Assembly (NCBI GenBank): GCA_951800675.1 | Contig: CATOKC010000093.1 | Span: 1-13,470, forward strand | Source of the DNA: an uncultured Oscillibacter sp. | GTDB lineage: Bacteria > Bacillota_A > Clostridia > Oscillospirales > Oscillospiraceae | DNA: 13,470 nt | Direction: 5' to 3' | Shown: positions 1-7,606 of the stretch, in pieces | Layout: every line of letters begins with the position of its first letter | Position numbering within the stretch: the stretch's first letter is position 1 | Translations under genes and position numbers: made by a program | Notes under the pieces: model-generated | Seen by the model: only the letters and a program-made list of their open reading frames with translations | The model's database searches: none | Told to the model about the DNA's origin: nothing

Positions 1-3
1 AGA

Positions 4-31
4 AAAGCGGACGGCTAAGGCCGTCCGCTTT
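4..31 (-). terminator. Intrinsic terminator of the radical SAM gene
   Basis: A perfect 12-bp inverted repeat (arms 4-15 and 20-31, loop 16-19) lies 14 bases beyond the stop codon of the minus-strand radical SAM gene. Read on the minus strand, the stem runs directly into a short T-rich tail (TTTTCT, including the last stem bases). Since the plus-strand side also ends in TTT, it could also serve a plus-strand gene that ends outside the window. Confidence 0.8.
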
Positions 32-45
32 CCTTATCGTTCATT

Positions 46-933
46 TTACGCGATTCTCGCCAGCCACTTCAAATCGTAGGGCTCAAAGACCACCTTTTCA
101 TAAGCCTCCACGTCCAGCGGGGTCCCGTCCCAGTCGCCGTGGATGTCCCCGTTCTGCTTAATCAGGATGTCGTAGAGAATGTCGTAGGTCACCCCGTCCG
201 CCGGGTCCGTCTCCACCACGGTGGAATAGGGCAGGGTCTTGTGGTAGGTCAGCTCCAGCCCGTGGTAATCGAAGTGGAACCCGCAGCGCATCCGGCAGCC
301 GTCCAGGCCGGTGTACCGGGCAATCCGCTTCAAGTCCTGAAGGATTTTGTCCCCCTCTTCCTCATAGAGGTTCTCCGGCGTGGTGGCGGTGTAGTCAAAC
401 CGGAACTGGATGGAGGCTCCGGGAACCTTTTTAAAGCGGTCCAGATAGGGAACCAGGTCCTTGGCGGGGTAGTCCTTATACAGCACGCAGTTCACCCGGA
501 AGGGCACGGGGAGCCGGGCCAAAAGCCCGTCGTTGGACTCCACCACGTATTTCTGCATGTGCCGGGAGACGTTGATGCAGGTGATTTTATGCTTGTTCCG
601 CTCCGTGAAGGCCAGGATGTCCTCCTCCGTCTGGAACTCGGACACAGGCAGCGTGGTGTTGATATAGACCTTGTGGGTGGTGGGAATCTCGTCCAGCATG
701 GACTGGAGGACCTGGAGGTCGGCGAAGGGCTCCCCGCCGGTGAACACGAAGTCGCAGTAGGGCGTGATGGCGTCCATCCGGCGGATGCTGGCGCGGATTT
801 TCTCGGCGGAGAAGCCGGTCAGGTCCGCGTACTCGCCTTTATTGATGCAGAAGGGGCAGTGGTTCTTGCAGTCGTAGGGAACAAAAACCGTCACCGTCGC
901 GCCGCCTTCCCGCGTCTTGTAGGGATGCTTCAT
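46..933 (-). CDS. Radical SAM protein, orphan, substrate unknown
   Basis: A 295-residue protein with the radical SAM signature CxxxCxxC (Cys22, Cys26, Cys29), which would hold a 4Fe-4S cluster that cleaves S-adenosylmethionine to a 5'-deoxyadenosyl radical. The SAM-contacting GGEP motif is at residues 66-69, as expected about 40 residues downstream. The length fits a single radical SAM barrel with a modest C-terminal extension. A CRMRC pair (Cys213, Cys217) is the only other close cysteine spacing; it is too sparse for a SPASM or Twitch domain. The extension is rich in acidic and aromatic residues and has a DIHGDWDG stretch near 263-270. The ATG at 933 follows an AAAGG-type ribosome site. It stands alone between its own promoter and terminator, with no peptide substrate or maturase partner beside it, so no substrate can be inferred. 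The family call is secure and the function is unknown. Confidence 0.88.
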   Translation of the reverse strand: MKHPYKTREGGATVTVFVPYDCKNHCPFCINKGEYADLTGFSAEKIRASIRRMDAITPYCDFVFTGGEPFADLQVLQSMLDEIPTTHKVYINTTLPVSEFQTEEDILAFTERNKHKITCINVSRHMQKYVVESNDGLLARLPVPFRVNCVLYKDYPAKDLVPYLDRFKKVPGASIQFRFDYTATTPENLYEEEGDKILQDLKRIARYTGLDGCRMRCGFHFDYHGLELTYHKTLPYSTVVETDPADGVTYDILYDILIKQNGDIHGDWDGTPLDVEAYEKVVFEPYDLKWLARIA

Positions 934-970
934 AACGTCGTCTCGCCTTTCCGTTTATAGTGGTAACGGC

Positions 971-984
971 ACGGCCATGGCCGT
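971..984. promoter_or_regulatory. 14-bp perfect palindrome just past the radical SAM promoter
   Basis: ACGGCCATGGCCGT is fully self-complementary and lies roughly at +7 to +20 of the predicted radical SAM transcript. This is where an operator for a dimeric repressor would block early transcription. It could also fold as a small hairpin in the mRNA leader, or be a chance result of GC-rich sequence. No regulator is encoded nearby. Confidence 0.35.
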
Positions 985-996
985 ACACAAACTCTT

Positions 997-1025
997 ATTT
1001 TAAAGGATTTTCCCCGGAAGGTCAA
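997..1025 (-). promoter_or_regulatory. Sigma-A-type promoter of the radical SAM gene
   Basis: Reading the minus strand, TTGACC (1025-1020) and TAAAAT (1002-997) are separated by exactly 17 bases. Transcription would start near 990, giving a leader of about 56 bases before the ATG at 933. Confidence 0.75.
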
Positions 1026-1075
1026 GAGCTATTCGGAAAATTGCTGTTGAAAAAATGTGTGGTCATCCAGGCGGC

Positions 1076-1103
1076 AAAAGGGGGCCGCGTTTCCGCGGTC
1101 CCC
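1076..1103 (-). terminator. Probable intrinsic terminator of typA
   Basis: A 10-bp inverted repeat (arms 1080-1089 and 1094-1103, four-base loop, one G-T wobble) is followed on the minus strand by TTTT (1079-1076). It lies about 118 bases beyond the typA stop. The stretch between them (1104-1221) shows no gene or other element. The short T tract keeps confidence moderate. Confidence 0.6.
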
Positions 1104-1221
1104 TCTCAGGCCGGCGCTTTGGCAGGCTTCCCCCTCTCCCGCACCTTCCAGGTTGCCCTGCCGGTACCATCGGCGTGTGGCCGGGACGAACTTTACCGCC
1201 TCAACGCGTCAGCTTATCCGT

Positions 1222-3045
1222 TCACTTCTTCCCGTGGAGCGCCTTCATCCGCTTCTCGTGGTCCAAAATGCTCTTGCGCATCCTGAGGCTCTTGGGGGTC
1301 ACCTCCAGCAGCTCGTCGTCCGCCAGGAACTCCAGGCACTGCTCCAGGCTCATCTGCCTGGGGGGCACCAGCCGCAGCGCGTCGTCGGACCCGCTGGCCC
1401 GGGTGTTGGTCAGCTGCTTTTTCTTGCACACGTTCACCGTCATATCCTCGCTCCGGGGGCTGACGCCGATGACCATGCCGCCGTAGACCGGCACGCCAGC
1501 GCCGATGAACAGCGTGCCCCGCTCCTGGGCGTTGAAGAGGCCGTATGTGATGGACTCGCCGGTCTCGAAGGAGATGAGGGACCCGTTGCCCCGGCGGGAG
1601 ATATCGCCCTTATATGGGGCGTAGGAATCAAAGACGGAGGCCATGATGCCCTCGCCCTTGGTGTCGGTGAGGAAATCGTTGCGGTAGCCGAAGAGGCCCC
1701 GGGCGGGGACCAGGAACTCCACCTTCATCCGGCTTCCCACGGGGGTCATTTCCACCATGTCCGCCTTCCGCTGGCCCAGCTTCTCAATGACCGCGCCCAC
1801 GCAGTCGGCGGGCACGTCCACCACCAGCCGCTCGATGGGCTCGCAGGTCTTGCCGTCTATTTCCTTATAGAGCACCCGGGCCGGGGACACCTGGAACTCA
1901 TAGCCCTCCCGGCGCATGGTCTCGATGAGGATGGAGAGGGACATCTCCCCCCGGCCCGCCACGTTGAAGGCTGTTTCCGTGTCCGTCTCCGTCACCCGGA
2001 GGGACACGTCCCGCAGGGTCTCCCGGAAGAGGCGCTCCCGAATCTGGCGGGAGGTGACGAACTTCCCCTCCCGCCCGGCGAAGGGGGAGTCGTTGACGGA
2101 GAAGGTCATCTCCAGGGTGGGGGCGGAAATCTTCACGAAGGGCAGGGCCTCCACCGTGTCGGGGACGCAGATGGTGTCCCCGATGGTGACGTCGGGGATG
2201 CCGCTCATGGCGATGATATTCCCGGCGAATGCCTCGGTCACCGCCTTCCGGCCCAGGCCGTCGAACTCGTAGATGGCGGTGGCCTTGGCCTTGCGGAGAA
2301 CGGCCTCCGGGTCATGGTAGTTGCACACGGCGATTTCCTGGTTCTGCTTCAGAGTGCCCCGCTCAATGCGGCCGATGGCGATGCGGCCCACGAACTCGTT
2401 GTAGTCAATGGAGGAAACCAGCATCTGGAAGGGCTGGTCCACCTCCGCCTCCGGGGCGGGGATATACTCCAGGATGGTGTCGAAGAGAGGCTTTAAATCC
2501 GTGCCCTGCGCCGTGGGGGAGCAGGAGGCGGTGCCGTTGCGCCCGGAGCAGAAAAGCATGGGGCTGTCCAGCTGCTCGGAGGTAGCGTCCAGGTCCATCA
2601 GGAGCTCCAGCACCTCGTCAATGACCTCATAGACCCGCTGGTCGGGCCGGTCGATCTTGTTCACCACCACGATGACCCGGTGGCCCAGCTCCAAGGCCCG
2701 GGAGAGCACGAAGCGGGTCTGGGGCATGGGGCCCTCGGCGGCGTCCACCAGGAGGATGACGCCGTTGACCATCTTGAGGACCCGCTCCACCTCGCCGCCG
2801 AAGTCGGCGTGGCCCGGGGTATCCACGATGTTGATTTTGGTGTCTCCGTACTGGATGGCGGTGTTTTTGGCCAGGATGGTGATTCCCCGCTCCCGCTCCA
2901 GGTCGCCGGAGTCCATGACCCGGTCGACAACCTCCTGGTTTTCCCGGTAAGCGCCGCCCTGTTTCAGCATCTCGTCTACCAGCGTGGTCTTGCCGTGATC
3001 AACGTGGGCGATGATGGCGATATTTCTCAGATGTTCATTCCGCAT
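1222..3045 (-). CDS. typA: Translational GTPase TypA/BipA
   Basis: A 607-residue ribosome-binding GTPase of the EF-G-like family, which acts on 50S subunit assembly and stress adaptation, including growth at low temperature. The GTPase motifs are in order: G1 AHVDHGKT (13-20), G2 RGITI (from 53), G3 DTPGH (75-79) and G4 NKID (129-132). EF-G-like domains II, III and V and the TypA-specific C-terminal domain follow; the stretch around [16 protein letters not shown] is characteristic of TypA. The frame stays open to 3177, but the ATG at 3045 is chosen because the protein then begins [14 protein letters not shown] as in other TypA proteins, it follows an AAAGGAG site 11 bases away, and the promoter overlaps the longer frame. 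The length matches the usual 605-615 residues. It is a single-gene unit with its own promoter. Confidence 0.97.
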   Translation of the reverse strand: MRNEHLRNIAIIAHVDHGKTTLVDEMLKQGGAYRENQEVVDRVMDSGDLERERGITILAKNTAIQYGDTKINIVDTPGHADFGGEVERVLKMVNGVILLVDAAEGPMPQTRFVLSRALELGHRVIVVVNKIDRPDQRVYEVIDEVLELLMDLDATSEQLDSPMLFCSGRNGTASCSPTAQGTDLKPLFDTILEYIPAPEAEVDQPFQMLVSSIDYNEFVGRIAIGRIERGTLKQNQEIAVCNYHDPEAVLRKAKATAIYEFDGLGRKAVTEAFAGNIIAMSGIPDVTIGDTICVPDTVEALPFVKISAPTLEMTFSVNDSPFAGREGKFVTSRQIRERLFRETLRDVSLRVTETDTETAFNVAGRGEMSLSILIETMRREGYEFQVSPARVLYKEIDGKTCEPIERLVVDVPADCVGAVIEKLGQRKADMVEMTPVGSRMKVEFLVPARGLFGYRNDFLTDTKGEGIMASVFDSYAPYKGDISRRGNGSLISFETGESITYGLFNAQERGTLFIGAGVPVYGGMVIGVSPRSEDMTVNVCKKKQLTNTRASGSDDALRLVPPRQMSLEQCLEFLADDELLEVTPKSLRMRKSILDHEKRMKALHGKK

Positions 3046-3115
3046 AAGCTCACAGACTCCTTTGAAAGGGCGGAGGTCCCGCCGTAGAATAGAAGACAAA
3101 ATTTCACGGTTTCTT

Positions 3116-3144
3116 ATTATATGCCACTCCCCGCCGCTTTTCAA
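3116..3144 (-). promoter_or_regulatory. Sigma-A-type promoter of typA
   Basis: On the minus strand, TTGAAA (3144-3139) and a consensus TATAAT (3121-3116) are separated by exactly 17 bases. The start would be near 3109, leaving a leader of about 63 bases. This supports the typA start at 3045, because an upstream start at 3177 would lie outside this transcript. Confidence 0.82.
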
Positions 3145-3178
3145 CGGAAGAATCCACATTTTTCGGGACTTTTTCACG

Positions 3179-3199
3179 AAAAATCCAAGTCACCTTGGA
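3179..3199 (-). terminator. Possible second terminator after the carboxypeptidase gene
   Basis: On the minus strand a short hairpin (6-bp arms 3199-3194 and 3189-3184, GTGA loop) is followed by TTTTT (3183-3179). It would act as a backup behind the stronger hairpin at 3215-3240. It overlaps a loose 21-base inverted repeat (3166-3186). The stem is short, so this is tentative. Confidence 0.35.
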
Positions 3200-3209
3200 C
3201 AAGTTCGAC

Positions 3210-3240
3210 AAAAAGCGGAGACGGCTTCCGCCGCCTCCGC
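3210..3240 (-). terminator. Intrinsic terminator of the D-Ala-D-Ala carboxypeptidase gene
   Basis: An 11-bp stem (arms 3230-3240 and 3215-3225, loop 3226-3229) with one G-U wobble on the minus-strand transcript is followed by TTTTT (3214-3210). It begins only five bases after the stop codon at 3246 and closes this gene before the typA promoter. Confidence 0.85.
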
Positions 3241-3245
3241 CATAT

Positions 3246-4130
3246 TCACGCCTGTTTTTCCAGGGCCTCCTCCCGCAGCAGTAAGTACTCCTCCATGCAA
3301 AGCCCGCTGTCCCGGATATCCAGGGCCACCTCCCGGCCCACGTAGCGATAGTGCCAGGGCTCGTAGCCGATGCCGGTGATCTCGCTTTTGTCGTTGGGAT
3401 AGCGGAGGATGAAGCCATACTCCCAGCAGTGCTCCATCAGCCACTTCTGCTCGGCGGTTTTCTCCTGCTTCTTGGTCAGGGCCTGATAGGACTGGGACAC
3501 GATGTCCAGCGCCAGCCCCAACTGGTGCTCGCTGGTGCCGGGCCGGGCCACCCAGCGGCCCGCCTCCGCCTCGGCGGCGGTTTTGCTATAGCCCGCGCTC
3601 CGCAGCCGGGCGATCTTGTTGTTGTAGAGATAGGTCTGCTTGGACTGGGTGCGATAGGACGAGCAAATTTTAGGCCGCAGCCCCGCCTTCCGGCAGGCCT
3701 CCAGCATGGCGTTCAAGTCCTCATAGGCACGCTCGTCCACCTTCTGCCCATCCGGCAGGGTTTTCAAGGTGACCTCAAAGTCCTCCGGCATCTCGTTCCA
3801 GGGATTCACCAGGAGAATCTGCCACGCCTCCGCCTCCGGGAACACGGGGTCCCGCCGCTCCTCCTTGGGGGCGGTTCCGGGATTTGGGGCTGGTTCCTGG
3901 GGCTTGACGGGCTCCGGCGTCACCACCGTCATCCCCGCCTCCTCCGGCTTTATGACCATCAGCTCCGGCAGCTTCGCGGCCTCTCCCGTCTCGCCGGGGC
4001 GGGCCAGCCGGACATTCAAAATGGGCCGTTCCTCCCCGGTGGGGGACTTGGCGGTCCCTCCCGCCTGAACGGCCGTTGTCAACAGCAGCAGCGCCGCCAG
4101 CAGCGCCGCCGCCCCTTTGCTCCACTTCAT
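3246..4130 (-). CDS. Secreted VanY/DacY-type D-alanyl-D-alanine carboxypeptidase (peptidase M15B)
   Basis: A 294-residue exported zinc peptidase. Residues 1-24 form a signal peptide (Lys-containing start, Leu/Ala core, possible cleavage after VQA at 21-23). A Pro/Glu-rich linker (about 25-100) probably carries the enzyme across or along the wall. The catalytic M15B domain covers about 103-280: TSEHQLGLALDI supplies zinc ligands His202 and Asp209, and GYEPWHYRYVG supplies catalytic Glu257 and zinc ligand His260. The conserved SSYRTQSKQ element (157-165) precedes them. Such enzymes remove the terminal D-Ala from peptidoglycan stem peptides, or act as L,D/D,D-carboxypeptidases. There is no vanA/vanH/vanX or vanS beside it, so it is a housekeeping wall enzyme and not evidence of glycopeptide resistance. 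The ATG at 4130 has a GGAAAGGA site. It faces away from the wal locus, a fitting neighbour for a wall enzyme. Confidence 0.92.
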   Translation of the reverse strand: MKWSKGAAALLAALLLLTTAVQAGGTAKSPTGEERPILNVRLARPGETGEAAKLPELMVIKPEEAGMTVVTPEPVKPQEPAPNPGTAPKEERRDPVFPEAEAWQILLVNPWNEMPEDFEVTLKTLPDGQKVDERAYEDLNAMLEACRKAGLRPKICSSYRTQSKQTYLYNNKIARLRSAGYSKTAAEAEAGRWVARPGTSEHQLGLALDIVSQSYQALTKKQEKTAEQKWLMEHCWEYGFILRYPNDKSEITGIGYEPWHYRYVGREVALDIRDSGLCMEEYLLLREEALEKQA

Positions 4131-4180
4131 TTGTCGCTGTTCCTTTCCGCGCCCACCATATTTTGTGGTTTATTGCGTTT

Positions 4181-4209
4181 ATCATACGCCTTTCTTCCCA
4201 CAAAAACAA
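4181..4209 (-). promoter_or_regulatory. Promoter of the carboxypeptidase gene
   Basis: On the minus strand, TTGTTT (4209-4204) and TATGAT (4186-4181) are separated by 17 bases. The start would be near 4174, a leader of about 43 bases. The -35 box is imperfect, so the strength is uncertain. No WalR box of the Bacillus type (two TGT-A/T-A repeats) was recognised here. Confidence 0.6.
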
Positions 4210-4270
4210 GGGCTAATTTGTGAACGGGCCAAACTTTTTCCCCCTTTCGCCGGTCCAGGGACAATTTCTC

Positions 4271-4299
4271 TTTTCATTTTCCCTCCAGCGTGGTATAAT
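4271..4299 (+). promoter_or_regulatory. Extended -10 promoter of nudF and probably of the walRK operon
   Basis: A consensus TATAAT (4294-4299) is preceded by TGG, making an extended -10 element (TGnTATAAT). A weak TTTTCA box (4271-4276) lies 17 bases upstream. Transcription would begin near 4306. No other convincing promoter was found between here and walR, so this may drive the whole nudF-walRKHI unit. It lies back to back with the carboxypeptidase promoter. Confidence 0.75.
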
Positions 4300-4356
4300 T
4301 CCATCCAGAAGCAACCCCGCAGCGCCCCGGGACAACCGGACGCCGCCCCCAAACCG

Positions 4357-4375
4357 GGCCCCGCCGGGGCCTTTT
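4357..4375 (+). terminator. Terminator-like hairpin in the nudF leader (possible attenuator)
   Basis: GGCCCC (4357-4362) and GGGGCC (4366-4371) form a stem with a three-base loop, followed by TTTT (4372-4375). It sits inside the leader, about 20 bases before the ATG. GCCCCGG at 4324-4330 is perfectly complementary to CCGGGGC at 4364-4370, so an alternative upstream pairing could break this hairpin. That is the logic of an attenuator, but GC-rich sequence makes such pairings common. Confidence 0.4.
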
Positions 4376-4394
4376 CTGGAAAGGACGCGGAGCG

Positions 4395-4946
4395 ATGAGC
4401 AAGCAAATGGACCTGACGGAGCGGACGCTCCGCCGGGAGGACAAATTCAACGGGCGGATTCTCACCGTCCATGTGGACACCGTGACCCTCCCCAACGGCG
4501 AAACCGCCCTCCGGGAGGTGGCGGATCACCCCGGCGGCGTGGCCGTCCTGGCCCTGGACGGGGAGAACAACGTGCTGACGGTGACCCAGTACCGCTACCC
4601 CTTCGGCAAGCCCCTGCTGGAAATTCCCGCCGGAAAGCTGGACCACCCGGGGGAGGACCCCTACGCGGCGGGCCTCCGGGAGCTGGAGGAGGAGACCGGG
4701 GCGGTGCCGGGGATTTACGAGCCACTTGGCCGCATCCTGCCCTCCCCGGGCTGCTATGGGGAAACCCTGCACCTCTACCTGGCCCGGGAGCTTCGGATGT
4801 CGGAGCAGCACCTGGACGAGGACGAGTTTTTAAACGTGGAGCGAATCCCCTTTGACGAGATGGTCCGCCGGTGTCTAGACGGGGAGATCGAGGATGCCAA
4901 GACCGTGGCCGCGGTGCTGAAAGCGAAGCTTTTGCTGAACCTGTGA
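4395..4946 (+). CDS. nudF: Nudix hydrolase, ADP-ribose pyrophosphatase type
   Basis: A 183-residue Nudix enzyme of the ADP-ribose pyrophosphatase group, expected to split ADP-ribose into AMP and ribose 5-phosphate in the cytoplasm. The VTQYRYPFGKPLLEIPAGK stretch (63-81) is typical of ADP-ribose pyrophosphatases. The Nudix box spans about 80-103, ending in RELEEETGA with the metal-binding RE (95-96) and EE (99-100). The first part reads Gly80-x6-Glu87 instead of the standard G-x5-E, one residue longer (HPG turn). The substrate class is inferred from these motifs, so the symbol is provisional. The ATG follows AAAGGA by nine bases. It ends 55 bases before walR and is probably the first gene of that transcript. 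The gap holds a GC hairpin (4958-4981) with no T tract, so I do not call it a terminator. Confidence 0.9.
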   Translation: MSKQMDLTERTLRREDKFNGRILTVHVDTVTLPNGETALREVADHPGGVAVLALDGENNVLTVTQYRYPFGKPLLEIPAGKLDHPGEDPYAAGLRELEEETGAVPGIYEPLGRILPSPGCYGETLHLYLARELRMSEQHLDEDEFLNVERIPFDEMVRRCLDGEIEDAKTVAAVLKAKLLLNL

Positions 4947-5001
4947 CGCCGGAAATGGGCCGCGCCCTCCCAGGGGCGGCCAGGGAGTTTGGAGGTCGAG
5001 T

Positions 5002-5712
5002 ATGCCAGAGGAAAAGACCGTCCTGGTGGTAGAGGACGAGAAGAACATTGTGGACATTCTGCGCTTTAACCTGGAGCGAAAGGGCTACCGGGTGCTGGAG
5101 GCCTATGACGGCGAGGAGGGCCTGCGAAAGGCCCGGGCGGAGAAGCCGGATTTGATTTTGCTGGACATCATGCTGCCCAAGATGATTGGCTTCGACGTGT
5201 GCGAGGCCCTGCGCAAGGACGGGGACAACGTGCCCATCCTGCTCCTCACCGCCCGGGAGGAGGAGGACGACAAGGTCCGGGGCCTGGAGATCGGGGCGGA
5301 CGATTATATCACAAAGCCCTTTTCCATGCGGGAGGTCATCGCCCGGGTGGAGGCCAACATCCGCCGCACCTCCATGGCGGCCCCCACCGGGGCGGCGGCA
5401 GACAGCGCCATGCCGGTGGCGGGGGACCTGGCGATTAACACGGACAGCCACCAGGTTTTCCGGGCGGGAAAGGCCATTGACCTGACCCAGCGGGAGTATG
5501 AGCTTCTGACGTTTTTGGCCAGCCACCCCAATAAGGTCTACTCCCGGGTGGACCTGATGGAGCAGGTGTGGAACTACGGCTACGTCGGGGACGACGTGCG
5601 GACGGTGGACGTGACGGTCCGGCGCCTGCGGGAGAAGATCGAGGCCGACCCGGCCTCGCCGGTGTATATTCTGACCCGCCGTGGGGCGGGGTACTATTTC
5701 TCGGTCTCCTAG
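5002..5712 (+). CDS. walR: WalR/YycF-type response regulator (OmpR family)
   Basis: A 236-residue response regulator. The receiver domain (1-122) has the acidic pair Glu11/Asp12, phospho-acceptor Asp55 in LILLDIMLP, Thr83 and Lys105 in DDYITKPFS. After a variable Ala-rich linker (123-140), an OmpR/PhoB winged-helix DNA-binding domain (about 141-236) carries the LTQREYELLTFLA and DVTVRRLREKIE segments of the family. The protein should be phosphorylated by the kinase encoded next to it and control wall-remodelling genes. By sequence alone it could be called PhoP/PhoB-like; the walK, walH, walI, walJ and rlmH neighbours make WalR the better name. The ATG is preceded by GGAGG at six bases. The 82-base gap to walK holds several GC hairpins and a run of nine G (5764-5772). 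Confidence 0.93.
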   Translation: MPEEKTVLVVEDEKNIVDILRFNLERKGYRVLEAYDGEEGLRKARAEKPDLILLDIMLPKMIGFDVCEALRKDGDNVPILLLTAREEEDDKVRGLEIGADDYITKPFSMREVIARVEANIRRTSMAAPTGAAADSAMPVAGDLAINTDSHQVFRAGKAIDLTQREYELLTFLASHPNKVYSRVDLMEQVWNYGYVGDDVRTVDVTVRRLREKIEADPASPVYILTRRGAGYYFSVS

Positions 5713-5753
5713 ACGGAGACGGGGCTTTTGCCCGCCCGAAGGGCGCGTATCAG

Positions 5754-5769
5754 CCCCCCATTCGGGGGG
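5754..5769 (+). repeat. C6/G6 hairpin with a G9 run in the walR-walK gap
   Basis: CCCCCC (5754-5759), loop ATTC, then GGGGGG (5764-5769) within a run of nine G (5764-5772). A smaller hairpin, CGCCC-GAA-GGGCG, lies just upstream. The walK ribosome site follows at 5781-5784. It has no T tract, so it is more likely an mRNA-stability or translation-tuning structure than a terminator. The homopolymer is also a place to expect sequencing error, but it lies outside the coding frames. Confidence 0.5.
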
Positions 5770-5794
5770 GGGTAACAAAGAAGGTGTACCTTAG

Positions 5795-7603
5795 ATGTTT
5801 CGCAGCCTCCACATGAAGCTGACTTTAATTTTGCTGTTACTGATCACCTCCCTTATGGCGGTGGTGGGGGCCTTTTTGACCATCAACGTCTCCAACTTCT
5901 TCACCAACACCTTCTACCAGCAGATCGACAGCGTTTTCGGCGCGGACCAGCGGGAGTTCGTCTCCTCCCTCCGGGGGGAGGCCGCCCAGGACGACGGCGC
6001 CGACCGGGTTCACGACATGATGGAGCTCACCGCCGGCAAGCTTGGCATCGACTACCGCTCCCGGAACTACTTCGTCCTGGATGGGGAGACCGGCGCCTAC
6101 CTCAACGGCTCCGCCGCCGAGAGCTCCATGCCCCGGGAGCCGAGCCCCAACCTCCTCACCGCCCGAAACGCCGTGTCCCGGCGGGACGAAACCGCCGTGG
6201 GAGACGTCAGCGACATCACCGCGGACTATATGGACGCCGCCATCCCCATCTTCGGCGGGGACAACGCCTTCATCATCTATATCCTGGACACCCGGGACAC
6301 CGTGTCCGGCCTCAACAGCCAGCTCTTTCAGATCATCATGCAGGCCCTGTTCCTGGGGCTGCTGATCTCCGTGCTTTTGAGCTTCCTCCTCTCCAAAACC
6401 ATGGTGGGTCCCATTGAAAAGCTCACCGCCGGGGCGGAGAAAATGGCCGCCGGCAACTTCGGCAGCGCTTTGCCTGTGGAGTCCACCGACGAGATCGGCG
6501 TGCTGACTGGCACCTTCAACGAGATGGCCGGGGTGCTGCAAACCACCCTGGCCGCCGTGGAGAACGAGCGGAACAAACTGGATACCCTCTTCCTCCACAT
6601 GACCGATGGCGTGGTGGCCTTTGACCACGCCGGGAAGCTCATCCACTGCAACCCCGCCGCCACGGACATGCTCCAGCGCCCCGTGGGGCCGGAGTGCGCC
6701 TATGAGGAGCTCTTCGGCGGCCTCTACCCCTTTTCGGAGATGCTGGCCCTCCAGCGGCCCAATTTCGCCGAGGGGGAGCTGGAGGCCGGGGAGAAAACCC
6801 TGGAGGTCTATCTGGCCCCCTTCTCCGACCGGGAGCGGGGCGGCGTGCTCATCGTCCTCCACGACGTGACGGAGCAGCACCGCAACGAGGAGCGGCGGAA
6901 GGAATTCGTGGCCAACGTCTCCCACGAGCTCCGGACCCCCCTTACCAACGTCCGCACCTACGCCGAGACCCTCCGGGACGCGGAGGGGGACATCCCCCAG
7001 TCCACCGCCAACGGCTTTTTGGACATCATCATCACAGAGACGGACCGGATGACCCACATTGTCCAGGACCTGCTGACCCTCTCCCGGCTGGACCGGGGAG
7101 ACGCGGAGCTGGTCCTCTCCCGCTTCCCCTTCGCGGAATCCATCCGCAGCGTGGTCCGCTCCAGCGCCTTAAACGCCCAGCAGCGGGGCCATACCCTCAC
7201 CTGCGCCGACCTGGACCACCTGCCTCTCATCGTGGGAGACCGGAGCCGTTTGGAACAGGTGATGATGAACATTTTGGGCAACGCCATCAAATACACCCCC
7301 GACGGGGGACACATCCAGGTCTCCGCCGGCTGCGGAGAGGACGACACCGTCTGGATGGAGGTCTGGGACGACGGCATCGGCATCCCGGAGAAGGACAAGG
7401 AGCGGATTTTCGACCGCTTCTACCGGGTGGACAAGGCCCGGTCCCGGGAGTCCGGCGGCACGGGCCTGGGGCTCTCCATCGCCCGGGAGATCGTCCAGCG
7501 GCACCGGGGCGTCATCGCCCTGGTCCCCCACCAGGGGCCGGGCACCACCATCCGCATGACCCTGCCCATCGCCCAGGGCCGGGGCGGGCAGACGGAGGGC
7601 TGA
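5795..7603 (+). CDS. walK: WalK/YycG-type sensor histidine kinase
   Basis: A 602-residue membrane kinase with the full WalK layout. Transmembrane helix 1 is at about 9-30. An extracytoplasmic sensor of about 145 residues (31-176) follows, then transmembrane helix 2 (about 177-200), a HAMP domain (201-253) and a PAS domain (about 258-360). The HisKA domain has phospho-acceptor His377 in FVANVSHELRTPLTNVRTYA. The ATPase domain has the N box NILGNAIKY (492-500), G1 box DDGIGI (525-530), F box FDRFYR (539-544) and G2 box GGTGLGL (554-560). All catalytic motifs are intact. It should phosphorylate WalR in response to wall status. The length is close to that of Bacillus WalK (about 610). The ATG at 5795 follows AAGG by ten bases; the ATG at 5813 is a less likely alternative. 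walH begins three bases after the stop. Confidence 0.95.
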   Translation: MFRSLHMKLTLILLLLITSLMAVVGAFLTINVSNFFTNTFYQQIDSVFGADQREFVSSLRGEAAQDDGADRVHDMMELTAGKLGIDYRSRNYFVLDGETGAYLNGSAAESSMPREPSPNLLTARNAVSRRDETAVGDVSDITADYMDAAIPIFGGDNAFIIYILDTRDTVSGLNSQLFQIIMQALFLGLLISVLLSFLLSKTMVGPIEKLTAGAEKMAAGNFGSALPVESTDEIGVLTGTFNEMAGVLQTTLAAVENERNKLDTLFLHMTDGVVAFDHAGKLIHCNPAATDMLQRPVGPECAYEELFGGLYPFSEMLALQRPNFAEGELEAGEKTLEVYLAPFSDRERGGVLIVLHDVTEQHRNEERRKEFVANVSHELRTPLTNVRTYAETLRDAEGDIPQSTANGFLDIIITETDRMTHIVQDLLTLSRLDRGDAELVLSRFPFAESIRSVVRSSALNAQQRGHTLTCADLDHLPLIVGDRSRLEQVMMNILGNAIKYTPDGGHIQVSAGCGEDDTVWMEVWDDGIGIPEKDKERIFDRFYRVDKARSRESGGTGLGLSIAREIVQRHRGVIALVPHQGPGTTIRMTLPIAQGRGGQTEG

Positions 7604-7606
7604 GCC

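Noticed and set aside
1057..2496. Very long open frame (479 codons) on the plus strand across typA
   Set aside because: It is an antisense shadow of typA, produced by GC-rich codon use. TypA on the minus strand has all GTPase motifs, a promoter and a ribosome site.
3046..3177. N-terminal extension of TypA to ATG 3177
   Set aside because: It would start upstream of the promoter at 3116-3144 and add 44 residues absent from other TypA proteins. The ATG at 3045 has the ribosome site.
3246..4130. Vancomycin-resistance gene (vanY) as part of a resistance cluster
   Set aside because: The M15B domain is present, but there is no vanHAX, vanR/vanS or other resistance gene nearby. The adjacent kinase is WalK-like with walH, walI and walJ, not VanS.
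4958..4981. GC hairpin between nudF and walR as a terminator
   Set aside because: A 9-bp stem with a bulge is visible but no T tract follows, and the walR ribosome site comes directly after. An mRNA structure is possible; termination is not supported.
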